This document shows, in pieces, positions 38,300 through 47,827 of a stretch of 64,000 nt of DNA; position 1 is the stretch's first letter, and each line of letters begins with the position of its first letter. A program made the position numbers and the translations under genes. The stretch spans positions 2,604,001 to 2,668,000 of the forward strand of contig OY762962.1 in the NCBI GenBank assembly GCA_963667195.1, in the 5' to 3' direction. A model generated the notes under the pieces. That model saw only the letters and a list, made by a program, of their open reading frames with translations. It did not search any database and had not been told where the DNA came from. This DNA is from UBA7703 sp963667195 (GTDB lineage: Bacteria > Bacillota > Clostridia > Christensenellales > CAG-138).

Positions 38300-39967
38300 T
38301 CAGTCGATCGCGGGGAAGGAGATGGTGACCGTGGTGCCAATGCCGAGCTTGCTCTGCAGCTGCACCGTGGCGTTCATCATTTCCGCCGAGTGCTTGACGA
38401 TGGAAAGCCCAAGCCCCGTGCCGCCGATCTGCTTGTTTCTGCTGCGGTCCACGCGGTAGAAGCGCTCGAACACGCGCGAAACGTGCTCCTCCGGAATGCC
38501 GATGCCGGTATCCGAGACGGTCAGCTCCACGCGGTGATCCACCTCTTTGAGACTAACCCCCACGCTGCCGTTGGAGGTGTTGTACTTGATCGCGTTATCG
38601 ACGAGGTTTTGCACGATCTCTTCGAGCATCTTCGGGATACCACGGACACTCAGAGGCGCGCAGTGCGCGTTGATCGAAACGCCCGCTTTCTCCGCCTGTG
38701 GCAGCAAGCGCTGGCAAACATCTTCGCAGATGTGCTTCAGATCGACGGTTGTCATCTCCGGCAGCGGCGTTTTCTCGTCCAGCTGGGAGAGGCGAATGAT
38801 GTCTTCAATCAACGACATGAGCTGTGTTGCCTCCGCATGGATTTTTCCGGCAAAGCGCTTCATGTCTTCCTGCTTTGCCACGCCGTCGCGCATGATTTCG
38901 GCATAGCCGAGAATCGAGGTCAGCGGGGTTTTCAGCTCGTGGGAAACGTTTGCCGAGAATTCGCGGCGCATCTGCTCCGCGGCGACGCGATCGGAAATAT
39001 CGAGGATCAGTACAACGGTGCCGGCCTTGTTTTGCTGCTCCGTGACCTGACTTGCGAGGACCTGATAGGTGCTTGCTCCGCGAATCAGCGTAGACTGTCC
39101 GCTGCCGCCGACCTTCGACTGCTCCAGCGCCTGCTGGAGGGCGACGCTGCGGTTGAGCATCAGCACATGCGAACCCAGAACGTTCTTGGACTCCACGCCG
39201 AAGATATGCGCCGCGCTTCCGTTGATGGCGAGCATGCGTTCGCTCGTGTCGAGCAGGATAAAGCCTTCGCGCATGTTCTCCGTCACGGCGGCAAACTCGC
39301 GCTGTTTTTCGGAGAGCGCCGACATGCGGTTTACGATCTCGCGGCGCTGGCGTTCCATGTTGGTGAGCAGCGGCGCGAGTTCGTCGTAGGTCGAGTTGGA
39401 GAGCGGGTCTTCCAGATTGAGCGAGTTGATGGGCTGCACGATCGTCTTTGCGGCAAACCGCGCGAAAAACGCGGAGATCACGACGATGGCAAGCAGCACT
39501 AAAAACATCGTGGGGAGAAGCGAACCGATCATGCCAAGCACGCTGTTGTGGCTGCTGGCAACGCGCAGCACGCGTCCATCCGGCAAAAGACGCGCGTAGT
39601 AATAGTTCTTCATCAGCTGCGTTTCCGAGAAGCGGCTGCTTGTGCCGACCCCGTTTTTCTGCGCGTCGATGAATTCGGGGCGGTTTGCGTGGTTCTCCAG
39701 CGTGGAAGCCTGCGCGCTGGAATCGTAAACGACGGTTCCGTCCGCGTTGATCAGCGTGACGCGCTCCTTGGACGGCAGATCGGAGAGATAGACCTGCTCG
39801 TCGGCCGCGGAGAGCAAGCCGCTTTCGATATAGCTGCTTTCCGATGCCAGCTCCGAATAGACCAGGCTTTCAAACGAGCGGTATTGCGCGAGCAGAATCA
39901 CACCGCCCAGCAACAGCGCCGCGATCAGCGAGGAGAGAAATATGTTCCAGAAGATGCGTTTTCTCAT
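38300..39967 (-). CDS. phoR: Phosphate-regulon sensor histidine kinase PhoR
   Basis: 555 residues. A first transmembrane helix (residues 8-27), an extracytoplasmic region (about 28-150), a second helix (about 150-170), HAMP-like and PAS regions, then the HisKA box with the phospho-acceptor His in FSANVSHELKTPLTS and the HATPase domain (N box LVDNAIKYN, G1 DTGIGIP, G2 GGTGLGLSIVK). It phosphorylates PhoB under phosphate limitation. It is the last gene of the pst-pho operon, 75 bp after phoB, with a terminator behind it. Confidence 0.93.
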   Translation of the reverse strand: MRKRIFWNIFLSSLIAALLLGGVILLAQYRSFESLVYSELASESSYIESGLLSAADEQVYLSDLPSKERVTLINADGTVVYDSSAQASTLENHANRPEFIDAQKNGVGTSSRFSETQLMKNYYYARLLPDGRVLRVASSHNSVLGMIGSLLPTMFLVLLAIVVISAFFARFAAKTIVQPINSLNLEDPLSNSTYDELAPLLTNMERQRREIVNRMSALSEKQREFAAVTENMREGFILLDTSERMLAINGSAAHIFGVESKNVLGSHVLMLNRSVALQQALEQSKVGGSGQSTLIRGASTYQVLASQVTEQQNKAGTVVLILDISDRVAAEQMRREFSANVSHELKTPLTSILGYAEIMRDGVAKQEDMKRFAGKIHAEATQLMSLIEDIIRLSQLDEKTPLPEMTTVDLKHICEDVCQRLLPQAEKAGVSINAHCAPLSVRGIPKMLEEIVQNLVDNAIKYNTSNGSVGVSLKEVDHRVELTVSDTGIGIPEEHVSRVFERFYRVDRSRNKQIGGTGLGLSIVKHSAEMMNATVQLQSKLGIGTTVTISFPAID

Positions 39968-40042
39968 GCAGTGTGCTCCAAATGTGCGTGATAAAGGATT
40001 CGGAAACGACAGGAACGCGTGGATCAGAGAAGAGAAAGGGGA

Positions 40043-40711
40043 TTATTCCCCGAAGCGGTAGCCGACGCCGCGCACGGTCTCGATATAGCGACCGCAGCTG
40101 CCGAGCTTGGTGCGAAGGGTTTGCACATGCACGTCCACCGTACGCGTGCCGCCCTCGTAATCATAGCCCCAGACGGTCTCGAGGAGCTGTTCCCGCGTAT
40201 AGGCGCGTCCCATGTTCTCCATGAGCCAGGCAAGCAGCGAAAACTCCTTATACGTGAGGTTGATCACCTGATCGGAGACGGTGACGGTGTGCCGCGCGAT
40301 GTCCACGACGAGCTCGCCGTGCGTGAGGCGTTCCGCGCTGGTCTTGAGCCCGCTTCTGCGAAGGAGCGCCTTGACGCGGGCAACCAGCTCCGCCATGCCA
40401 AACGGCTTAGTGATGTAGTCGTCCGCGCCGAGGTCGAGGCCGGAGACCTTGTCAAACTCGGTGGTCTTGGCGGTGATCATCATGATGGGAATCGTGGTCG
40501 TTCCGGCGTTTGCGCGGATCTTCTTGAGAACGGAAAGCCCGTCCTCACCGGGCAGCATGATATCAAGCAGCACCAGAGACGGCTTTTCCTCCGCACTCGC
40601 CGTAAATAACGCGGTGGCATCCGGGAATCCCTTCGCGGAGAGCCCCGTCTGGTTGAGCGTATAGACCACCAGCTCGCGAATGTTCGCGTCGTCCTCTACA
40701 TAGTAAATCAT
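40043..40711 (-). CDS. phoB: Phosphate-regulon response regulator PhoB/PhoP
   Basis: 222 residues. The receiver domain has the acidic pair EDD near the N-terminus, the phospho-acceptor Asp in VLLDIMLPG, the switch Thr in MITAKT and Lys in ITKPFG. The OmpR/PhoB winged helix ends in RTVDVHVQTLR and ETVRGVGYRF. Its start overlaps the phoU stop (ATGA), so it is coupled to the transporter operon. Confidence 0.93.
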   Translation of the reverse strand: MIYYVEDDANIRELVVYTLNQTGLSAKGFPDATALFTASAEEKPSLVLLDIMLPGEDGLSVLKKIRANAGTTTIPIMMITAKTTEFDKVSGLDLGADDYITKPFGMAELVARVKALLRRSGLKTSAERLTHGELVVDIARHTVTVSDQVINLTYKEFSLLAWLMENMGRAYTREQLLETVWGYDYEGGTRTVDVHVQTLRTKLGSCGRYIETVRGVGYRFGE

Positions 40712-41361
40712 AGTTCGGCACCCTTATGCACGCCGGTGATGGAATATTCCGCCCACTCGGCGATGTTCTGTGCGTGGTCGCCGATGCGCTCGAAGTATTT
40801 TGCGATCATGAGCAGGTCGATCGCCTGCTCGCCGTTGTCGGGATCTTGCCGGATCAGTTCGATGAGCTCGCTCTTGATCGTGTCAAACAAGTCGTCGATT
40901 ACGTCGTCCATCTCGATGATGTCTCGCGCGAGCGCAAGATCCTTGTTGATAAACGCGTCGATGCTGCCGGAGACCATCTTGATGGAGGCTTCCGCCATCT
41001 GCGGCAGGTGCTCCAGGGACTTGATGTACGGCTTTCCGGCGAGGTAGATCACGATGCCGGAGATATCCGCGGCCTGGTCGCCGATGCGTTCCATGTCCGT
41101 GATCATCTTGAGCGCCGCGGAGATGAGGCGAAGGTCTTTCGCCACGGGCTGCTGCTGCAGCAGGAGCTTGAGGCAAAGGGATTCGATATCCCGCTCCTTT
41201 TGATCCACCTCGCGGTCAAACGTGATCGCGTGGTTTGCGGACTCCACGTCCTGCTTGATGAGCGCCTCGCTTGCGGACTGAATCGCGTGCTCGATCAGCG
41301 CGCCCATTTCGAGCAGCTCCTGATTCAAGAGACGCAGCTGTTCCTCAAATGTGTTTCGCAT
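40708..41361 (-). CDS. phoU: Phosphate signalling protein PhoU
   Basis: 217 residues from MRNTFEEQL; the start ATG overlaps the pstB stop by one base (TAATG). Two PhoU repeats of three helices each carry the metal-binding ExxxD/DxxxD patterns (DMERIGDQAADI in the first, YFERIGDHAQNIAEW in the second). PhoU links Pst transporter state to PhoR and restrains Pho-regulon expression. Confidence 0.95.
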   Translation of the reverse strand: MRNTFEEQLRLLNQELLEMGALIEHAIQSASEALIKQDVESANHAITFDREVDQKERDIESLCLKLLLQQQPVAKDLRLISAALKMITDMERIGDQAADISGIVIYLAGKPYIKSLEHLPQMAEASIKMVSGSIDAFINKDLALARDIIEMDDVIDDLFDTIKSELIELIRQDPDNGEQAIDLLMIAKYFERIGDHAQNIAEWAEYSITGVHKGAEL

Positions 41362-42113
41362 TAACCGAACCTCCCCGTAATATAATCTTCTGTGCGTTTG
41401 TCGCGCGGGATGCTGAATAGTTTTTCCGTGTCTCCATACTCGATGACTTCGCCGAGCAGGAAAAACGCGGTGTTGTCGGAGATACGAGCGGCCTGCTGCA
41501 TGTTGTGCGTTACAATGATTATAGTATACTTTTCGCGTAACGTCACGCATAGGTCTTCAATTTTACTGGTCGAAATCGGATCGAGCGCGCTGGTGGGCTC
41601 GTCCATGAGCACGACCTCCGGTTCCACCGCGAGCGCGCGCGCAATACAGAGACGCTGCTGCTGCCCTCCGGAGAGTCCGAGCGCGTCTTTTTTGAGGCGA
41701 TCCTTGAGCTCATCCCAGATGGCGGCGTTGCGCAGGGATTGCTCCACGATGTCGTCGAGCTTCGCCTTGCCGCGGATGCCGTGGGTGCGCGGGCCGTAGG
41801 CTACGTTGTCGTAGACGCTCATCGGGAACGGGTTCGGCTTTTGAAACACCATGCCGACGCGCTTTCTGAGCATCGTGGTGTCGAGGTTGCCGTTGTAGAT
41901 ATCCTGACCGTCGAGCAGCACGTTTCCCGTGATGCGGCAGCCTTCCACAAGGTCGTTCATGCGGTTGAGCGTGCGCAGAAGCGTGCTCTTGCCGCAGCCG
42001 CTTGGGCCGATAAACGCGGTGATCTGGCGCTCCTGAATCTTCAGTTCCACGTTTTTCAGCGCGTGGAGCTGCCCGTAGTACAGGTCTAGATTGGAAATTT
42101 CAAACTTGTTCAT
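41361..42113 (-). CDS. pstB: Phosphate ABC transporter ATP-binding protein PstB
   Basis: 250 residues. Walker A GPSGCGKST, Q-loop VFQKPNPFPMSV, ABC signature LSGGQQQRLCIARAL and Walker B VVLMDEPTSALDP, then the switch His in IVTHNMQQA. PNPFPMSVYDN is characteristic of PstB. It powers high-affinity phosphate import through PstA/PstC. Confidence 0.97.
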   Translation of the reverse strand: MNKFEISNLDLYYGQLHALKNVELKIQERQITAFIGPSGCGKSTLLRTLNRMNDLVEGCRITGNVLLDGQDIYNGNLDTTMLRKRVGMVFQKPNPFPMSVYDNVAYGPRTHGIRGKAKLDDIVEQSLRNAAIWDELKDRLKKDALGLSGGQQQRLCIARALAVEPEVVLMDEPTSALDPISTSKIEDLCVTLREKYTIIIVTHNMQQAARISDNTAFFLLGEVIEYGDTEKLFSIPRDKRTEDYITGRFG

Positions 42114-42143
42114 ATCGTGCTTCCTTTAACAAGCGTTTTCAGG

Positions 42144-42974
42144 TTATATTTTACGTTTGGTCACGCGCTTGGCGAGCGTCGCAGAAAGCGCGTTGATACC
42201 GACGACGATGACGAGCAGCACCACCGCCGTGGCATAGGTCTGCTTGATGTAAAGGCCCTCCTGCGAGAGCGCGTACATGTGGACGGAGAGCGTTCGCGCG
42301 GAGTCCATGATACCCGATACGGTGTCCGAAGATGTGCCCGCCGTGTACAATAGCGCCGCGGTCTCGCCGACCGTACGCCCGACGCCGAGGATCACACCCG
42401 CGAGTATGCCGGGAATCGCGTCCGGCAGCACCACGCGGAACACGGTGCGGAGCCTGCCCGCGCCGAGGCCGAAGCTGCCTTCGCGATAGCTGTCCGGCAC
42501 GCTCATCAGCGCCTCTTCCGAGGTGCGGAGGATGACCGGCAGTATCATGATGGAGATCGTGAGCGCGCCCGAGAGCATCGAAAAGCCGAGCTTTAGCGCG
42601 GTGACGAAAAACAGCATGCCGAAGAGTCCGTACACGATCGAGGGAATGCCCGCAAGGGTCTCCGCGTTCATGCGGATGATGCGAACAAGCCTGCTGCCGC
42701 GTTTTGCGTACTCCACCAGATAGATCGCGGCGAACACGCCGAGCGGAACCGCGATCAACAGCGACAGCGCCGTCATGAGGATCGTGTTGAGCAGCGCGGG
42801 CATGAGGGAGAGGTTCTCGGTCGTATACTTCCACTCAAAGAGCTTCCACGAGAGATTCGGAACGCCTTTGACGAGGATATAGCCGACTACGAACAACAGC
42901 GCGCCGACGGTGATGATCGTCGCGAGATACACCAGTATACGAAGGAGAACAGCCCTTATCTTTTGACGTTTCAT
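42144..42974 (-). CDS. pstA: Phosphate ABC transporter permease PstA
   Basis: 276 residues with about six membrane helices. It has the EAA-type coupling loop REGSFGLGAGRLRTVFRVVLP before PGILAGVILGVGRTVGETAALLY. Overlaps pstC by 4 bp (ATGA) and is followed by pstB after 30 bp. Confidence 0.95.
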   Translation of the reverse strand: MKRQKIRAVLLRILVYLATIITVGALLFVVGYILVKGVPNLSWKLFEWKYTTENLSLMPALLNTILMTALSLLIAVPLGVFAAIYLVEYAKRGSRLVRIIRMNAETLAGIPSIVYGLFGMLFFVTALKLGFSMLSGALTISIMILPVILRTSEEALMSVPDSYREGSFGLGAGRLRTVFRVVLPDAIPGILAGVILGVGRTVGETAALLYTAGTSSDTVSGIMDSARTLSVHMYALSQEGLYIKQTYATAVVLLVIVVGINALSATLAKRVTKRKI

Positions 42975-43852
42975 GCTTTATTCCCCCTCTTCGTGAGTGA
43001 AAAGAGAAAGTTGATGATGAGGATGAAGACGAAGAGGACAACCGCGGTGGCGATCAGCGCCTCGCGGTGGAGGTCGGCGGAATAGCCCATCTCCATGACG
43101 ATGTTGGTCGTGAGCGTGCGCAAGCCCTTGAGGATGCCCTGCGGCATGCGCGGCTGGTTGCCCGCGACCATGATGACCGCCATGGCTTCGCCGATCGCGC
43201 GGCCAACGCCGAGGATCACGGCTGCGGTAACGCCGCTCTTTGCCGCCGGCAGAATGATGGAGAACACCGAGTGCTCGTGGGTCGCGCCCAGCGCGAGCGC
43301 GCCTTCGTAATAGGAAGCGTCGACCGCGTTGAGAGAGCTTTCGGACACCGTGATGACGGTGGGCAGAATCATGATGGCGAGCACGATGCTAGCCGCGAGC
43401 ATGCTGCCGCGTCCTCCCAGCAGGGGCACGATCACCACGAGGCCGAAGAAGCCGTAGACGACGGAAGGAATGCCCGCGAGCAGCTGCACCGCCGGCTTGA
43501 CCAGATTCACGATCCGCTTGCTTGCAAAGCGCGAAAGGAAGATCGCCGTCAGCACGCCCACCGGAACGCCGAGGACAAGCGCGCCCGCGGTGACGTAGAA
43601 GCTGCCGAGAATCATCGGCAGGATGCCGTAGATATCGTTGCCGGGCTTCCAAACCGTGCCCAAGAGAAACTTGAAGACGCCGATTTTTCCGATGGCGGGC
43701 ACACCGCTGACCAGCAGAAATACGGTAATCAGCAGAACGGCGATAATACTAACGCAGGCAGCGGCGAGAAATAAGATTCTCGCCGCGCCTTCGCGTACTT
43801 GGTTATTTCGTCCCGCTGCGGTTTCACGCGTGAGGGAGTTTTTGTTGTTCAT
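42971..43852 (-). CDS. pstC: Phosphate ABC transporter permease PstC
   Basis: 293 residues, about six helices; the first is at 28-50. The family loop YYEGALALGATHEHSVFSII is followed by GVTAAVILGVGRAIGEAMAV. It pairs with PstA to form the channel. Located 28 bp downstream of pstS. Confidence 0.95.
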   Translation of the reverse strand: MNNKNSLTRETAAGRNNQVREGAARILFLAAACVSIIAVLLITVFLLVSGVPAIGKIGVFKFLLGTVWKPGNDIYGILPMILGSFYVTAGALVLGVPVGVLTAIFLSRFASKRIVNLVKPAVQLLAGIPSVVYGFFGLVVIVPLLGGRGSMLAASIVLAIMILPTVITVSESSLNAVDASYYEGALALGATHEHSVFSIILPAAKSGVTAAVILGVGRAIGEAMAVIMVAGNQPRMPQGILKGLRTLTTNIVMEMGYSADLHREALIATAVVLFVFILIINFLFSLTKRGNKA

Positions 43853-43880
43853 CCAAGTCGCTCCAAGTCTTTCGTTCTGA

Positions 43881-44828
43881 TTATTTCACATCCGCCCAGT
43901 TGAGGGTTTCGCCAACGTAGATCTGGCGGACCTGCTCGGCAGTGAGGCCGGTGATCGGGTTATTGAGGTTGACGATGACCGCGATGCCGTCCGTCGCGAT
44001 GACGGTGGAGGCGACGCCGCCCGCAGTTTCGCTGTCCTTGAGGGCGCGGGACGCCATGCCGATGTCGCAGGTGCCGTCGATGGCCATCTTGATGCCGGTG
44101 CTGGAGTCGCTCATCTGGATTTCGATTTCAGCATTGGGGTTGACTGCGAGGTAGGCTTCCTTGAGCTTTTCCATAACCGGGGTCACGGAGGAGCTACCAG
44201 CCACGACGACCTTGCCTGCTACGCTGCTGCCGGCATACGCGGGGGCGTTATCCAGCGGGATGTAGTGGTTGTCTGCAACGACCTTCTGGCCTTCTGCGCT
44301 GAGGATGAAGTCGATGAACGCTTTGGCGGACTCGGACACTTCCGCTTTGGTCACGATGTTGAACGGGCGGGAGATCTTGTAGGAGCCGTCTTTCACGTTG
44401 GCAACGGTTGCATCCGCGCCGTCGATCTGGAGGGCCTTGACGGTGCTGTCCAGAGAGCCGAGGGAGATGTAGCCGATGGCGGCATCGTTACCCGCAACGG
44501 TCTGGAGGACGACGGAGGTGCTGTTGACGATTTCCGCATCCAGCGTGGTGTAGTCTACCTTCTTGCCGTCGGCATCCTTCTGCTCGACGCCGAAGAGTTC
44601 GATGAACGCGCCGCGGGTGCCGCTGCCGTCCTCACGGGAGACGACGACGATGTCGGAGGTCAGGGTGGCGGGAGCTGCGGTGGGGGCTTCGGTTGCCGCC
44701 GCTGTGGGAGCCTGCGTGGCTTCGACTGCGGGTGCTTCGGTTGCCGCGGGCGCGGCGGTGGTGGCGCAAGCGGCAAGGCCTGCAACCATGGTCAGGGCGA
44801 TCAGAATCGCGGTCAGTTTCTTCATCAT
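43881..44828 (-). CDS. pstS: Phosphate-binding lipoprotein PstS
   Basis: 315 residues when started at MMKKLTAILIAL, behind GGAG; the longer in-frame start at 44879 lacks support. Signal peptide with lipobox LAAC, then an Ala/Thr/Pro-rich tether (ATEAPAVEATQAPTAAATEA). Two half-domains follow in an order that looks swapped relative to many PstS proteins: VVSREDGSGTRGAF comes first, while VVVAGSSSVTPVMEKLKEAY, usually N-terminal, comes after residue 180. Heads pstSCAB-phoU-phoBR. I see no clear Pho box upstream. Confidence 0.92.
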   Translation of the reverse strand: MMKKLTAILIALTMVAGLAACATTAAPAATEAPAVEATQAPTAAATEAPTAAPATLTSDIVVVSREDGSGTRGAFIELFGVEQKDADGKKVDYTTLDAEIVNSTSVVLQTVAGNDAAIGYISLGSLDSTVKALQIDGADATVANVKDGSYKISRPFNIVTKAEVSESAKAFIDFILSAEGQKVVADNHYIPLDNAPAYAGSSVAGKVVVAGSSSVTPVMEKLKEAYLAVNPNAEIEIQMSDSSTGIKMAIDGTCDIGMASRALKDSETAGGVASTVIATDGIAVIVNLNNPITGLTAEQVRQIYVGETLNWADVK

Positions 44829-44988
44829 GAACGTTTCTCCTTTTGTTTTCTTTCTCATGGCTTTAGGATAAACTAGCATTGTTTGATCAAAATATCGGCG
44901 GGATTAAATCCTTGTAAAATCGCAAAATGCATTTATCAAGTGAAAAATGTAGAAAACGGCGTATTTTGCGGGGTTTCGGGGCGCAAAC

Positions 44989-45017
44989 TTGCATTCGCGG
45001 GCACTTTTCGTTATAAT
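44989..45017 (+). promoter_or_regulatory. Sigma-A promoter for queA-tgt
   Basis: TTGCAT, 17 bp, perfect TATAAT; about 105 bp before the queA start. Confidence 0.7.
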
Positions 45018-45122
45018 ACTTCGGTCGGCGCATCCGAAATTACTGAAAAGTTGATACCCTATTGTAAAAAATCGACGGGAGCTTTTCGGGCTGCGCGACG
45101 GATCATCAGAAAAGAGAACAAC

Positions 45123-46148
45123 ATGCAGACCAGCGACTTTGCCTACGACTTACCCAAAGAATTGATTGCACAAACACCGATTGCGGATCGATCCTCCTCG
45201 CGCTTGCTCGTTTACCATCGCGCGACGCGGACGATCGAGGATCGCGTGTTTTCCGATATTACCGAATATCTCACGCCGAAGGATGTGCTCGTTCGCAACA
45301 ACACGCGCGTACTGCCCGCAAGGCTCTTTGCCCACCGCGCGGACACGGGCGGCAACATGGAGTTTCTTCTATTAAAAAGAACGGGCGAAAAAACCTGGGA
45401 ATGCCTTGCGCGTCCGGCGCGCAGAGCGGTTGTCGGCCGGGAGTATGCAGTCAATGAAGAGTTGAGCATCCGCGTGCTCGGCGACACCGACGCGGACGGC
45501 GGAAAACAAATTGAGCTGTTGTACGACGGCATCTTCGAAGAGGTGCTGGATCGCGCGGGGCAGATGCCGCTGCCGCCGTATATCACGGAGCGGCTCGCGG
45601 ACAAAGAGCGCTATCAAACGGTCTATGCGCTGACCAACGGCTCTGCCGCGGCGCCGACCGCGGGGCTGCACTTCACCAACGAGCTGCTCAGCAAGATTCA
45701 GTCGCAGGGAACGAACGTTGTCGATGTGCTGCTGCATGTGGGACTCGGCACATTTCGCCCCGTTGCGGAGGACAAGATTGAAGACCACGTGATGCACAAG
45801 GAGTATTACGAGGTTTCGCCGGAGGCGGCCGAGCGGATCAACCGCGCGCGGCAAAACGGTGGGAGAATCTTCGCCGTCGGCACCACGAGCTGCCGCACGC
45901 TGGAGAGCGTGACGACGGTAGACGGCGTCGTGCAGCCCGGTAAGGATTGGACGGGCATCTACATCACGCCCGGCTACCAGTTTCGCGCGGTGGACGCGCT
46001 GATTACGAACTTTCACCTGCCGGAATCGACGCTGCTCATGCTTGTCTCCGCGCTGATGGGTCGGGAAGAAGCGCTCCGCTGCTATGAACACGCGATTCAG
46101 GAGCGCTATCGCTTCTTCAGCTTCGGAGACGCGATGCTAATCTTGTAA
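45123..46148 (+). CDS. queA: S-adenosylmethionine:tRNA ribosyltransferase-isomerase
   Basis: 341 residues from MQTSDFAYDLPKELIAQTP. It transfers the ribosyl part of SAM to preQ1 in tRNA to give epoxyqueuosine. Conserved blocks: DRSSSRLLVY, RNNTRVLPARLF, YQTVYA, AAPTAGLHFT, HVGLGTFRPV and NFHLPESTLLMLVSAL. It precedes tgt by 71 bp, giving two consecutive enzymes of the queuosine pathway. Confidence 0.96.
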   Translation: MQTSDFAYDLPKELIAQTPIADRSSSRLLVYHRATRTIEDRVFSDITEYLTPKDVLVRNNTRVLPARLFAHRADTGGNMEFLLLKRTGEKTWECLARPARRAVVGREYAVNEELSIRVLGDTDADGGKQIELLYDGIFEEVLDRAGQMPLPPYITERLADKERYQTVYALTNGSAAAPTAGLHFTNELLSKIQSQGTNVVDVLLHVGLGTFRPVAEDKIEDHVMHKEYYEVSPEAAERINRARQNGGRIFAVGTTSCRTLESVTTVDGVVQPGKDWTGIYITPGYQFRAVDALITNFHLPESTLLMLVSALMGREEALRCYEHAIQERYRFFSFGDAMLIL

Positions 46149-46219
46149 TATCGCGTTTATCAATTTTAGAATGTGTAAAGACAGACCGAAATCGACAGAA
46201 AGAACGAGGGAAGAGCCGG

Positions 46220-47338
46220 ATGGCATACCCGTTTACATTTGACCTAAAACACATCTGCAAGCAGAGCGGCGCGCGCTACGGCGTGCTGCATACCCCGCAC
46301 GGAGACATTGAGACGCCGATCTTCATGCCCGTCGGCACGCAGGCGACCGTCAAGGCGATGACCCCGCGCGACCTCGTGGACGTTGGCGCGAACATCATCC
46401 TCGGCAACACGTACCACCTCTATCTTCGTCCCGGGCACAAGCTCGTGGAGGAAGCGGGCGGCCTGCACAAGTTCATGCACTGGGATCGCCCGATCCTGAC
46501 CGACAGCGGCGGATTTCAGGTGTTTTCACTCGCGAAGATCAACGACATTCAGGAAGACGGCGTGATGTTCCGCTCCCATATCGACGGCAGCAAGCATTTC
46601 TTCACGCCGGAATCGGTCATGGACGTGGAGCAGAGCCTCGGCGCGGATATCGCGATGTGCTTTGACGAGTGCGCGCCGTATCCTTCCGACCGGAAATACA
46701 CGATCGATGCGATGGAGCGCACGCACCGCTGGGCGGAGCGCTGTCAAAACGCGCACACCCGCGAGGATCAGGCGCTGTTTGGCATCGTGCAGGGCGGCAT
46801 GTTCGGCGATCTTCGCATCCAGAGCGCGAAGACCATCACCGGTATGGATTTCCCCGGATTCGGCATCGGCGGACTCAGCGTCGGCGAGCCGAAAAGCGTG
46901 ATGTACGAGATGCTGGAGACCATGATGCCCTATATGCCGGAGCACAAGCCGCGCTATCTCATGGGCGTGGGTAGCCCGGATTGCCTGCTGGAAGGTGTGC
47001 TGCGCGGCGTGGATATGTTCGACTGCGTGCTGCAAACCCGCGCGGGTAGAAACGGAATGGCGCTGACCCGGCACGGGCGCATGACGCTCAAAAACGCGAA
47101 ATATGAACACGACCACACGCCGCTGGAAGAGGGCTGCGACTGCTATTGCTGCCAGAACTTCACGCGGGCGTATGTGCGCCATCTCGTCAAGGAGAAGGAG
47201 ATTCTGGGCGCGCAGCTCCTGACCATGCACAACCTTCGCTTCTCCTTACGGCTGATGGAGGATGTCCGCCGCGCGATTCAGGAAGACCGCTTTGGCGACT
47301 TCGCGCGTGAGCTGCTGGAACTGGGGATCTACGATTGA
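46220..47338 (+). CDS. tgt: Queuine/preQ1 tRNA-guanine transglycosylase
   Basis: 372 residues. It exchanges G34 for preQ1 in GUN-anticodon tRNAs. Catalytic Asp regions TDSGGFQVFSL and GVDMFDCVLQTRAGRNG are present. The zinc ligands are CDCYCC followed by a later His (LTMHNL), the normal CxCxxC-H set. Substrate contacts GIVQGG and the GLSVGEP block are intact. The ribosome binding site AGGGAAGAG lies just upstream. Confidence 0.97.
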   Translation: MAYPFTFDLKHICKQSGARYGVLHTPHGDIETPIFMPVGTQATVKAMTPRDLVDVGANIILGNTYHLYLRPGHKLVEEAGGLHKFMHWDRPILTDSGGFQVFSLAKINDIQEDGVMFRSHIDGSKHFFTPESVMDVEQSLGADIAMCFDECAPYPSDRKYTIDAMERTHRWAERCQNAHTREDQALFGIVQGGMFGDLRIQSAKTITGMDFPGFGIGGLSVGEPKSVMYEMLETMMPYMPEHKPRYLMGVGSPDCLLEGVLRGVDMFDCVLQTRAGRNGMALTRHGRMTLKNAKYEHDHTPLEEGCDCYCCQNFTRAYVRHLVKEKEILGAQLLTMHNLRFSLRLMEDVRRAIQEDRFGDFARELLELGIYD

Positions 47339-47380
47339 TCGATTCCGGCTACGGAAGGATTTAAACGAGGCAAAGATAGT

Positions 47381-47827
47381 TTGAGGACGATGGTTTGTAA
47401 AACCGAACAGGAGACGGAAGACCTCGGCAGACGGCTGATGCGCGCGCTGCCGGTGCCTTCGTTTGTCGCGCTCTATGGCGACCTCGGCGCGGGCAAAACA
47501 GCTCTCGTGCGCGGTATGGGCGCCGAGGCGGGCACAGCTGAGGTGCGCTCGCCTACGTTTACCATCGTGCATGAATACGAGACCAGCCCACGGCTGATCC
47601 ACTTTGACGCATATCGCCTCTCGGATGCGGAGGAGCTCTTCGCCATAGGCTTTGACGAATACCTTGCGCAGGATGCGGTGATCGTGCTGGAGTGGGCGGA
47701 GCGCGTGCCGGAGGCACTGCCGCGCGAGCGGCTGGAGCTTCGCCTCGCGGGCAGCGGCGAAGACCCGCGCGAGATCGCGCTGATTCCGCTTAGCGCGCGT
47801 TACGAAAGCGTGGTGAACGCGCTATGA
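47381..47827 (+). CDS. tsaE: tRNA threonylcarbamoyladenosine biosynthesis ATPase TsaE
   Basis: 148 residues, TTG start at 47381 with GAGG 10 nt upstream (an ATG at 47390 is less well placed). Walker A GDLGAGKTAL, then RSPTFTIVHEY and DAYRLSDAEEL, and the conserved VIVLEWAERV. It drives the TsaB-TsaD complex in t6A37 synthesis. The stop overlaps the tsaB start. Confidence 0.95.
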   Translation: MRTMVCKTEQETEDLGRRLMRALPVPSFVALYGDLGAGKTALVRGMGAEAGTAEVRSPTFTIVHEYETSPRLIHFDAYRLSDAEELFAIGFDEYLAQDAVIVLEWAERVPEALPRERLELRLAGSGEDPREIALIPLSARYESVVNAL

